Source: Lampris incognitus (taxonomy: Eukaryota > Chordata > Actinopteri > Lampriformes > Lampridae). Taken from it: 64,000 bases of DNA. Of this stretch, positions 10,956-20,949 are shown in pieces. The stretch lies in NCBI RefSeq assembly GCF_029633865.1, contig NC_079224.1, positions 16,437,890-16,501,889 on the forward strand, in the 5' to 3' direction. The position numbers and the translations under genes were made by a program. How positions within the stretch are numbered: the first letter of the stretch is position 1; every line of letters begins with the position of its first letter. A model generated the notes under the pieces. That model ran no database searches, had not been told where the DNA came from, and saw nothing but the letters and a program-made list of their open reading frames with translations.

Positions 10956-11517
10956 GAGTTTTTTTTTGGGGGGGGTTAAATTTCCCGTTTCCCTCTTTTG
11001 TACATTGGGGGGGGGGCGTGTCCCCTGATCCCACAAAGCAATTACGCACTTGGAGGATCGTATGCCTTGTGGAGATCTGCAATCTACTGAGTGCACTCCT
11101 CAAGTTGCTTTTGTGTCTTTACTCCTTGGTTCTACTTAGCACTCCTCACTCCTCTGTCTGCTGCAGGTTTCTCTCTCTGCTCTGCTCCTGCAGCGCGGAC
11201 TGCGCATTTCTATTCTTTCCTGCACACGTGACAAGTTCTCTGTTCTTATTACGCAGGTTTGCATCTATGTGTTGGCGCTTGTATGCATGTGTGTGTGTGT
11301 GTATTCATGCGCTTCTGTGTGTGTGTGTGTGTGTGTGTCTGTCCATGTCTTTCTTTTGTGTGTCTGTGTGTCTGTGCATTAGCATGCATGTGCACTTAGA
11401 GTGAGTTTTTGGGGGGTGCGTGTATGTGTGTGTGCCTGCGTGCGCATAGATCTGTGTATTTTGTGTGCATGCTAACGTTTGGTGTCTGTCTTCATCTGTG
11501 TGTGCACATTTTTGCAT

Positions 11518-11518
<1 letters not shown>

Positions 11519-11603
<85 letters not shown>

Positions 11604-11604
11604 G

Positions 11605-11636
<32 letters not shown>

Positions 11637-11672
11637 TGTATGTATGTATGTATGTATGTATGTATACACACA
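11519..11672. repeat. Compound microsatellite (CA)n-(TA)n-(TGTA)n-(CA)n
   Basis: CA to 11566, TA to 11590, TGTA/GTAT units to about 11666, then CA. Flanking 11290-11470 is also GT-rich. All open frames here are repeat artefacts. Confidence 0.95.
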
Positions 11673-12059
11673 CATTACAGTACACACTGTGAACTCCAAC
11701 CATTAGATAACCACACCAGTCACCAGACACAAAGCATCACCATGGACATACCAGTGAAGCCAGTAAGATTTTGCGCCTCAGTCTTCCTAGTCTGCAAGCA
11801 GATCTCCCGAGCCTTCAGGTGCTGGGAAATGATGGCGCAGTCTGGATGAATGGCGTCTGCCTGCAAATACGGGACAACTGGTTTATCTATGGCAGACACA
11901 TGCATCTCGAGTTTACCCCCCTCCTCTGGGGGAGTTCAGTGTAAATGGGTGAAGTGATGGAGCAAAATGTAGGGAGGCTGGGATAAAAATGAACAGTCTC
12001 TATATGGGATGCATTTAGACTGCCCATATATGTTTGATTCACATTACTGAACTTAGCAC

Positions 12060-12404
12060 AAAAAGTAAGGAAATTTGTGTTTGGTGGATTATTTCTTTGT
12101 TGTAACAATGCTTCTTGGCAATAAATTTTATGTCAGGCACCTGGGGTACCAGAAGCTCAAAACAAGAGTCAATAGCAGCAGCGAAATAAGCTGTTTGGCA
12201 TTGGCAGAGAAGATTTGGCAAATTTTTCATGGGCACAACCCACATACTCAGCTCTGCTGCTCATCCCACAAATGCATGTCCCTTACACATGTGGCGCCAT
12301 TTAAACGGGAAATAAACAGGCTTTCCAACGATATAAGATTTATTGCCAAGAAGCATTGTTACAACAAAGACATAATCTACCAAACACACATTTCCTTACT
12401 TTTT
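12060..12404. mobile_element. Inverted-repeat MITE-like element, 67-bp arms
   Basis: Arms 12060-12126 and 12338-12404 match at 64 of 67 positions when inverted, enclosing about 210 bp without a supported ORF. The outer ends are AAAAAGTAAGGAAAT and ATTTCCTTACTTTTT. The family is not identified. Confidence 0.85.
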
Positions 12405-12788
12405 GTTTTAAGTATATGTGACTCAGTCGATCACATTTTAAGGGGTAAGATGCAGAATGTTTTGCTTGTCTTTTGGATCTTTGCTTATAACGCGTCTTCC
12501 CTTAGGCATCAGAAAAATTAACCTTTAGTTTTCTGCAACTTGTTTCTTTCCTCTCAAGGGACAATCTTGTGCCATTAATCCTGAACGACGACCTATAGTC
12601 AAGTCACAATCGTGACGTTCAATCAATGGATGTCAATAGCAAATATCCGCTAAACGTTATAAATGAAAACTCTGTTATCTGGAGTAGCCCAAACATTTTG
12701 GTAACTATCAATCATCTATTTCTGAATTGACGTGAGACCATACTGATTTGAGACCATACTGATGTGAATCCATGCCGAGGGTCTGATT

Positions 12789-12991
12789 CAGGGGTGGGCA
12801 ATCTTATCCAGAGAGGGCCAGTGTGGGTGAAGGTTTTTGTTCCAATCAAGCAATTACACACCTGTGTCTCCTAATCAAGCCCCTCAGCAAAGACTCTGCT
12901 GGTTGATTAGTGGATCCGGTGTGTAGCCGCTTGGTCGGAACAAAAACCTTCACCCACACTGGTCCTCTCTGGATAAGATGGGCCACCCCTG
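12789..12991. mobile_element. hAT-like MITE, CAGGGGTGGGC family, copy 1
   Basis: 203-bp palindromic element with ends CAGGGGTGGGCAATCTTATC and GATAAGATGGGCCACCCCTG; arms of about 57 bp. The CAGGGGT end resembles hAT termini. No clear 8-bp target duplication is seen at this copy. Confidence 0.7.
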
Positions 12992-13199
12992 GAACGGGGC
13001 TATTTTCTGTCCAGCACCAGTGGTCGTTCAGAGGGAAGTCTCCTGTGCTGGATGTGTAGAAGACAGAGAGACGACTGACGGTAAACTATAGTCTGGTGGG
13101 TAATATTTCAATCACTATGTATTTCTTTTTCTCCGTATACGATAAATTAACTCCTTTGTAATTTTCATACACAATTATTCGAGCTCGCGTCCAGTTTCT

Positions 13200-13860
13200 C
13201 TATTAAAGCAGCGGAAGAAGTGGGAAACGGGTTTGTGTGCCGAGCAGCGGAGACGCGTCGGGGTGTGGAGTTGGGTATGGGAGCGCGTCAAAGTGAGAAA
13301 CGGCTACAAACTGACCGATGTGGCGGGAAAGTGGCCGGGACCGCACTCACCAGGCGCCACAGCTGCAGGTGGAACAGCAGAAGTACCAGTTTCGGGTTGC
13401 GTCCCGACTCGCCAAAGCAGCGCAGTAAATCCATTTTCTCCCTTCTCCCCGCCACGTCTCTTCTCCGATGACAGAACGGCAAATCCATTTAATTAATCCA
13501 TTTAATTAATGATAATATGATATTAATTATTGGTATTAGTGTTCCTCGGCGCCTCTGGGAGGACGTGGCTCCCTGGTGTCTTCGGGACGGTGTGAGTCTT
13601 AAGGCGCGCGCGCTCTCTCTCTCTCTCCATCCAGACGGACGAGAGCGCTACACCGTGTGTCTGTGAATGCTGTCAGCCGAGTTCTTTACTATAAGTAAGT
13701 AAATAAATAAATAAATAGACGGATAAGAAGAGCAGACCGCGGACGGGCTGAGGCGTCTTGGCGGACCAGGATTTAAATGCGACCCATCCAGCTGCTGTGG
13801 GAGCTTGTAAGTCACTGGCTGCAGGACACGACGACGTCTGCACACCATGTGAGATGTGAA
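13200..13860. promoter_or_regulatory. CpG-rich candidate promoter block
   Basis: Locally enriched in CG dinucleotides (GAGACGCGTCGGGG, AAGGCGCGCGCGCTC) compared with the AT-rich surroundings. It contains a minus-strand ATG-to-donor exon (13351-13434) and, facing away on the plus strand, a short ATG at 13777 followed in frame by a perfect GTAAGT donor at 13807. The layout suggests a divergent or shared promoter; this is inference only. Confidence 0.4.
13351..13434 (-). CDS. Candidate first coding exon with signal peptide (possibly of the class B receptor gene)
   Basis: ATG at 13434 in good context (A at -3, G at +4) opens 28 codons ending CGCCTG before a GTGAGT donor. The peptide has a basic N-terminal part and the hydrophobic core KLVLLLFHLQLW, typical of a secretory signal peptide. 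An in-frame upstream ATG at 13488 could add 18 residues. In class B1 receptors exon 1 usually encodes just the signal peptide, and the next assignable exon on this strand is the receptor exon at 122-229, so the two may belong together. The connecting exon was not found. No family can be named from this exon alone. Confidence 0.35.
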
Positions 13861-14125
13861 GTGTATTATACACCGGTCGGGACCAGCCTGTCTATGCTGC
13901 CGATTTTATTTTTATTTATTTATTCGTTTATTTGCTTTGCCCCCCGTTCCGCCCCTTTCTTAATTCCAGCTCAACAGTTGCAACGTTGTCTGTCAAGCTG
14001 GATGGTTAAATGTGTTTTTGACATGCGGTGGCTTGTCATGGAAAGTGTTTTTGTTTTCTTTCACAAGGACGAAAGAGGACAGACAACCAGACGAAAGAGA
14101 GATTGGGTTGAATTTTAAACAACTC

Positions 14126-14819
14126 TTTATTTTACATAAAACAAAAACTCAGCAGTGACATATCCATTTCACAACATCAAACATAAGCAACTCCTTTACA
14201 TTAAAACGTCCCAAACGGTCTTTTTTTAAAAAGTGGTTCAAGTCACTTGAACCACTTTGTAACCAAAGGGTTCAAAAAGATGTTACGCAAAAGCAGAATT
14301 AAATACCAGTTGCCCCTCGTTGACTGAGCAAATGGCTGTAGTGAAACACCACCGGGCGATAAACTCATCTGAGTTGTTCACGAGGGTGAAGAAACCGAAA
14401 TCCACTCGGACTCTCACCTTCACCCTTGGCGATGAACCTTCATCTGAACCATTATTAATTCGACTTTTCCTACTTTAATCAATCGAAAACTCAGCTTGTC
14501 CCACTGCGAAATTTAAAAGTTGCCACTTTTCTGCATCGTTTCTCTTGTACCCAGCCCCAAAGATGAAACCCGTTTCCTTCCGTGCGTCACTACAGTGTGG
14601 GAATAACATGGTTTGTAGAGCTTCAGAAAGCACCTGAAGTCTCTCACATTCCACCTAACAATGAAAAATTCTCTGACGACTGACAGAAAGGACACTTTAA
14701 CAGAAAGAGTTGGGTTGGTCTTAGAAATGAAACTATTAACTGCCAGCGCTCCCTGTAGGATCCTCCGCTGCGAGTCACCTGACCTTTTTGTTCAGCGGGG
14801 CTTTATATAGCACCCTCCA
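14126..14819 (-). other. Candidate short transcription unit or solo LTR: TATA box to poly(A) signal
   Basis: On the minus strand CTATATAAAG (14811-14820) is a strong TATA box and AATAAA (14126-14131) a poly(A) signal about 680 bp downstream. No ATG-initiated conserved ORF lies between them. The same layout would fit a solo LTR or a non-coding RNA. Confidence 0.3.
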
Positions 14820-15374
14820 CACTGGCCTGCAATCATCTGCCAGAGAGAAAGAGAGAGGTGGGGGGGAGTTAAAGTGAGGGGCGACAGTCCCCCATCCATC
14901 AGAAGCTGTGGTGAAGGTGCTCATACTAATGCCATGCTAGGTGGACCTCAAGCCCACTCCAAAGTATCAGAAGAGCACTCCGAGGAATTTGTAACTACAA
15001 CAACACCAATAATCTTGTAAAAAAAAAAAAAACCCCAGCCCAAACCAACACATATTTTCCTCTGATAGTTACCATATTATAATGTTTTAGCGTCTCATTC
15101 CATCGTGGTTTGATATTCTGCCTTTCTGCAGTATTGGCATGTTTGATTTGTCAGTGTGCAGATTGGATTTTATGGTAATTTTGGAGGATATGTGTGTTGG
15201 TGTTAGCTCTTTTTTTTTTTTACAAGTATGGTTAGTCACTTGTAAAAGTCACTTTATACTAAATATGTGGCCACTTACAAGACTTAGCCAGGCTGGCCAA
15301 AACCAGCCCATAGTCTAGCTAGTCAACACATCCTGGCACCAAAAGAAAGAAAGAGTCACTTTATCTTCTCATTG

Positions 15375-16072
15375 TATTCTTACAACAAATGTCTTCTGCA
15401 ACCCATCCTATGGTATAGGAGCAGTGGGCAACTGCAGTGCCCAGGGATCAACTCCAGTTCTTCTTTCCATTGCCTTGCTCAGGGGCACAGACAGGAAGGA
15501 GAATTAATCCTAACATGCATGTCTTTTTTTGATGGTGGGAGGAGACTGGAGCACCCGGAGGAAACCCATGCAGACACGGGGAGAACATGCAACTTTATTC
15601 TCTGCATTTAACCCATCCTCTATATCAGGGGTGGGCAATCTTATCCAGAAAGGGCCAGTGTGGGTAAAGGTTTTTTTGTTCCAACCAAGCAGTTACACAT
15701 CTGATCCTACTAATCAACCAGTAGAGTCTTTGCTGAGGAATTTGATTAGGAGACACAGGTGTGTAACTGCTTAGTTGGAACAAAAACCTTCACCCACACT
15801 GGCCCTTTCTGGATAAGATTGCCCAACCCTGCTATACACACTAGAAACAGTGGGCAGCTGTGTACACTAGCAGCAGTGGGCAGCTGCAGTGCAGCACCCA
15901 GGGACCAACTCCAGTTCTTTGTCATCGGCATGGTCAGAGAGGCATAGGCAGGAGTATTAACTCTAATATGCAACACCGGGCAGCTACAGGGAGAACATGC
16001 ACACTGCACACAGAAAGGACCTGAGACGGTCTTGCTGTGAGGCAACAGTGCTAACCACTGGGCCACCCAAGA
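15375..16072 (-). repeat. SINE family B copies in tandem, one split by a MITE
   Basis: The SINE body (CCCGGAGGAAACCCATGCAG, then CTGCATTTAACCCATCCTC) is interrupted at 15625 by the hAT-like MITE and resumes at about 15832 (CTATACACACTAGAAACAGTGGGCAGC). The copy at 19080 shows the uninterrupted arrangement. It ends at about 16072 with CAGTGCTAACCACTGGGCCACC. Confidence 0.75.
15626..15831. mobile_element. hAT-like MITE, CAGGGGTGGGC family, copy 2, nested in a SINE
   Basis: 206 bp, same termini and arms as the 12789 copy, inserted in SINE family B. Flanking sequence shows a short CTATA duplication but not a clean 8-bp repeat. Confidence 0.75.
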
Positions 16073-16129
16073 GGAAAGCTCTTCAAAAGGCATAAAATGC
16101 TCGTATGAGGAGACATACCTCAGCACCGC

Positions 16130-16880
16130 TCCCCCTCACAGTGCCCAAATAGCCCTGTGTCAACCATGGAGACCTTCAAGTTTCTGGGAACCTACCATTT
16201 CCAAAGACCTGAGGTGGGACACCAACATCAGCTCCATGCTCAAAAAGGCCCAGCAGAGGGGGTTCTCTCTGCGGTAATTGAGGAAATTCCCTCTGTCACA
16301 GGAGTTGTTGAGCCAGTTCTATACTACAGTCATTGAATCTGTCCTGTGCACATCCATCACGGTCTGGTTTGGAGCAGCAACAAGGCAGGGTAGGAACAGA
16401 CTGCAGCGAACAGTGAGGCTGCAGAAAAAAAATCATTGGTGCTCTCCTGCCCACCCTGCAGGACTTATACACCTCTAGAGCCTGGAAACGGGCAGGCAGA
16501 ATCAGCAGAGACCCCCCCACACACACACACACCCAGCATACTGAGTGAACACCTAACCTCTGGCAAGCACCACAAAGCAATGGGGACCAAAACCCCCAGA
16601 CACAGCAACAGTTTTTCCCCACAGGCCATCTCTCTCATGAACACTTAACAGTATGGTGCAGGAATAGACAGTTATTATCGAAATATGACACAAAACCCCC
16701 TCTGGCCCAGATGTCTCACCTACATATCTATGATGTGCACTACCTCTTTAAACCAGATGTGCAATATAAATGTTTGTGCAATACAAGTGTACAATTGTAA
16801 ATACATATACTACTTCTGTATACTGTGTACAAAGTATTGCTGTTATTGTTGTGGATGTAACATAGGTATATAATAGTATG
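16130..16880 (+). pseudogene. CR1/L2/Rex1-type LINE: end of reverse transcriptase plus 3' UTR
   Basis: Translated pieces read FKFLGT, then WDTNISSMLKKAQQR, FPLSQELLSQFYTTVIESVL, TVWFGAATRQGRNRLQRTV and LQDLYTSRAWKRAGRI. These form the conserved C-terminal region following the polymerase in CR1/L2/Rex1 elements. It is broken by frameshifts and a CA insertion. An AT-rich 3' tail continues to about 16880. Confidence 0.75.
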
Positions 16881-16884
16881 TAGT

Positions 16885-17685
16885 TTTGAGGTGGATGGTA
16901 TAGTGTACTGGTACATAAGTTAATATAGTGGGAGTATATAGCATTGTTTATGGGCATGATGGGCTGTGGTGTCATGGTATGGTATATAGTATAGTGTATG
17001 GGCAATATAGCAGTCCTATTTATCAAAGTGAAGGAGGTTGCATGCAGGACTTGCTAGGTGGTTTAGGAGACTGCATTGTTTCTGAAAGCTAAAAACATTT
17101 GATGTCCACTGCCAACATGCCCGTTTAGGCTGATCGCAACTCCGACTTTGCCAGGAGGATTGATTTTCAAGCTTGTGGAGAGTCTGCATTGGTCTGCATA
17201 CAGTAGGGCAGGTCACCATGGACAGTTGGTAAACGTTATCTTGTAGTGTGTAGGGGTTTGAGATCCACATCACTCAACTCCCAGCTGAGCCCTCGACCAG
17301 TTGAGTAATCTCATGATAATATCAAACATGTTTGATTTTCTTACATTTTAACATAGCTGTGTAGTGGTCAGTGACAAAAACAGGTTAAGTATGTACATCT
17401 CTAAGAATGGAAATACTAGAAACTTCAATCATGAAGTGCACAGTGCTGTATCTTTTCACAATCTGGTACAATTATAAAAGTCATGTAGTCTGTCTGTGGT
17501 TTACCCTCAGTCAAGGTTGTAAACTCAAAGAGCTTTCCATGCCCACAGTGATAAGAAGTAGATATGGTAAATGAGCTCCTAACAGCCCTAAAGTTCACAA
17601 ACTGGCCCAGTGAATTGAACAAGTCGCTCCTCCAATCTTAATGCCATTCCTGTCCTGGTTTGTGACCTCTATGTCGACTCTGATA
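16885..17685. other. No gene recognised
   Basis: GTATA-rich sequence up to about 17000, then unremarkable sequence without a supported exon. Confidence 0.5.
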
Positions 17686-17686
17686 A

Positions 17687-17985
17687 TGTCAAGGGGGGAG
17701 AAAACGGGGTGGCTGCCCACCCCTGTTTCTCCCCAATTGTATCCGGGCCAATTACCCCACTCTTCCGAGCCGTCCTGGTCGCTGCTCCACCCGCTCTGCT
17801 GATCCGGGGAGGGCTGCAGACTACCACATGCCTCCTCCGATACATGTGGAGTCACCAGCTGGTTCTTTTCGCCTGACAGTGAGGAGTTTCACCGGGGGAT
17901 GTAGCGCATAGGAGGATCACACTTTCCTTTCCCCCCCAGTTCCCCCTCCCCCCTGAACAAGCACCCCAACCGACCAGAGGATGCT
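17687..17985 (-). repeat. tRNA-derived SINE, family A copy 4, truncated
   Basis: Tail and body present (CCAATTGTATCCGGGCCAAT, then CATGCCTCCTCCGATACATG). It stops at about 17980 before the tRNA head. Confidence 0.8.
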
Positions 17986-17989
17986 TTTA

Positions 17990-19020
17990 GACACAGACAA
18001 ATCAAACAATACAGAGTGGCCACAAGAACCAAACATATGACTTAGATCCCTGATACATGACATACATAGGATTGCACACAATCACATTAATATGTCATGG
18101 AAACTATAACAGCATCTACGAATGTATAAGTATAAGGAAACGCTCAGTGCATTACAATCTGGAAGGAAAAAAATTAGAAAACAAAATATGAAAATTAATA
18201 AATAAAAATCAATCAACAAACAACCATCTTATAACCCAAAAATGTCACTTTACTACCAGTTTTAGTCAACTGATTTTTATTCCTTCAGGCCAACACTGTG
18301 CAAGCCTCAGTAAAGACTGTGCGTACAGTGAAGGCAATCAAATGTTCCATAAGGTACATTATGATAAAGTCCACATGGATGTAATCTCTGCTACACTTTT
18401 CAGTTTAATTAAGGTCCCTTTGAGAAATAATTTGACCTGTGAGGTTATTCAGAATGGTAGAGGTTAAGGCATTATGGTATGTTCACATGTACACGTTTTC
18501 CAATCCCTTGAGATGCACTGCTGCCCAAGTTTTGGCTGCTTGATGGGCATGGCAATGAAATGAACTGGGCTATAACCATACAAGTCACTGACAAGTGCTC
18601 TCCTGTCCAATAGAAATATGTTTTTGTGGGGTTCAATCCCCACTCATGGTATTATCCCCAGACTAGCAACTAAATTACCCAGCTATGTCCAGACACTGGA
18701 CGGTAGCACTTTTCTGTAATTAGCTCTGTAAAGTATTTTTTTCACTTCTCTACTCACCTATTTATTTCATCTGGGTGGGAAGTGGATATTGGACTTGATA
18801 GTGTGATCTATACTGTTCGACTGACAACGCACATGTGCACGTAATTACTGTATTCCTTTCAATTATACACATCACACAGCATAAAGAAGATACTTGATTG
18901 TCACCGTACAGTGTCAATACATAGGGTTTTATAAGTCTGAAGAAGCACCTTGAAGTCTCATCTAACATGGATGGGAAGCCAATGAAGGGAGGAAATAGTT
19001 GGTGTAATATGGTCATATTT
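17990..19020. other. No gene recognised
   Basis: AT-rich single-copy-looking sequence with no splice-bounded conserved frame. Confidence 0.5.
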
Positions 19021-19021
19021 T

Positions 19022-19362
19022 AAGAAGATATACTTTTATTGTCACTGTACATACAATTAAATTTATTCTCTGCATTTAATCCATCCTCTGTACACACACT
19101 ACAAACAGCGGGCAGCTGTGTATACTAGCAGCAGTGGGCAGCCGCAGTGCAGCGCCCAGGGACCAACTCCAGTTCTTCGTCATCGCCACGGTCAGAGGCA
19201 CAGGCAGGAGTATTAACTTTAACATGTTACCCCATGCAGCTATGGGGAGAACATGCACACTCCACACAGAAATTACCTGGGATGGCCTGGGGTTCGAACC
19301 CAGAACCTTCTTGCTGCGAGGCAACAGTGCTAACCACTGGGCCACCGTGCTGCCCAGGATGG
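19022..19362 (-). repeat. SINE family B, near full length
   Basis: On the minus strand it begins GGGCAGCACGGTGGCCCAGTGG and includes the B-box GGGTTCGAACCCCAGG, the core and the 3' part ending with a fish-LINE-like tail (CAATAAAAGTATATCTTCT). Confidence 0.85.
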
Positions 19363-19669
19363 TTGAGAGTTGAAGGGTTAAGCTGTTGTATTTAAGATCA
19401 AATGGACGTTTATTCACACATTCAACCAGTGGTGTAGTGGTGGTGTTGTTTTGTTTTTTGTTTTTTTTCCTGAAACAACAACGGCAACAAACATTGTTGA
19501 ACCAAAGTTTTAGCTATTTAATGTTCTGGTGTCTGGCGATGGTCTTCAATGAGCTTAGTCGGCCATATCTGCTTGGTAGCCACAATAACTTGTTATGAAC
19601 TAAATTTCTGTTCTCAGCAAAGTCCTGCCCATCAGTAATCACACAAGCCTTCATGATTTAGCTATTCCT

Positions 19670-19835
19670 GGATAAGGTCCTGGGTTCAAAACCCAGGGTT
19701 TATCCAAGCTTGGGGGTCATCCCAGTGCCTTTCTGTGTGGAGTTTACATGTTCTCCCTGTGTCTGCGGTGGGTTTTCTCCGGGTGCTCCGGTTTCCTCCA
19801 ACCATCAAAAAGACATGCATGTTAGAGTTAATAGA
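19670..19835 (+). repeat. SINE family B fragment
   Basis: B-box-like GGGTTCAAAACCCAGG followed by TTCTCCGGGTGCTCCGGTTT and AAAAAGACATGCATGTTAG. Truncated at its 3' end. Confidence 0.7.
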
Positions 19836-20388
19836 AGCTAGATGTCTTAAATACACCAGTAATAGAAAATGTGATAAAGGACCTTTGTTGGCATGTAAGT
19901 CTTCAGGATCAGCTTTCACTTCTCTAATTTCAGTGTTAATAAATGTTGCTTTAGCATGCTTTTTGGGTTCATTTCCTTTTTTTTGTTCAAGTGCTGACAA
20001 CATTGTATGTAGAAAGTAGGCAGCCACATGTTAAAATCATATTTATCTGGAATCAGTGAATGGGATGGTACTCACTTCAAGTGGGACTTCTAATACACCG
20101 ACGGAGAATAAAGCAATGGCCTATTATGACCATTATCTAATGGCCTCTATTATGCAGCAGCCTGTGCATTCACTGGGGAAGGGCCCAAGAAAAGAGAAAT
20201 GCACTTGCATATATAATTATATGGCTGTAGGTCGATGTGTATCGATCTTGATGTAATGACTTCTATTAACTGAACTTGGCAGGTCTGAACTTAACTTGAA
20301 CAATAACAAACATGAAGATGTTGTTTAAATGACGATAATAATGAAGCACCTTTCCGGGACTCCAGGTTGCTTAAAAATTGCAATTATC

Positions 20389-20815
20389 AGGCGTCCGGGA
20401 AGCGTAGCAGTATATTCCGTTGCCTATCAACATGGGGATCTCCGGTTCGAATCCCCGTGTTACCTCCGGCTTGGTTGGGCACCCCTACAATTGGCCGTGT
20501 CTGTGGGTGGGAAGCCGGGTGTGGGTATGTGTCCTGGTTGCTGCACTAGCGCCTCATCTGGTCGGTTGGGGCACCTGTTCGGGGAGGGGGACTGGGGGGA
20601 TAGCGTGATCCTCCCACGCGCTACATCCTCCTGGTGAAACTCCTCACTGTCAGGTGAAAAGAAGCAGCTGATGACTCCACATGTATCGGAGGAGCCATGT
20701 GGTAGTCTGCAGCCCTCCCCGGATTGGCAGAGGGGGTGGAGCAGAGATTGGGATGGCTCGGAAGAGTGGGGTAATTAGCTGGATACAATTGGGGAGAAAA
20801 AAAAAAAAAAAAAAG
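20389..20815 (+). repeat. tRNA-derived SINE, family A copy 5 (best tRNA head)
   Basis: Contains the head GCGTCCGGGAAGCGTAGCAG, the B-box CCGGTTCGAATCCCCG, the full body and the tail CAATTGGGGAGAAAA with A18. This copy best shows the tRNA origin of the family. Confidence 0.85.
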
Positions 20816-20949
20816 AAGCAAGTATCATTATACAACAAGCAGTAACAATCAGAACATGACCTCTAACCAATAAGAAGACATAAATCCCTCAGGGGAAGGT
20901 GAATAGAAACAGGTAGCACTGTGAACATAGGTGAGTCTTTAAAGGAGAT

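Noticed and set aside
11305-11730. Long ORFs rich in Tyr/Ile/His/Thr on both strands
   Set aside because: Direct translations of CA, TA and TGTA microsatellites.
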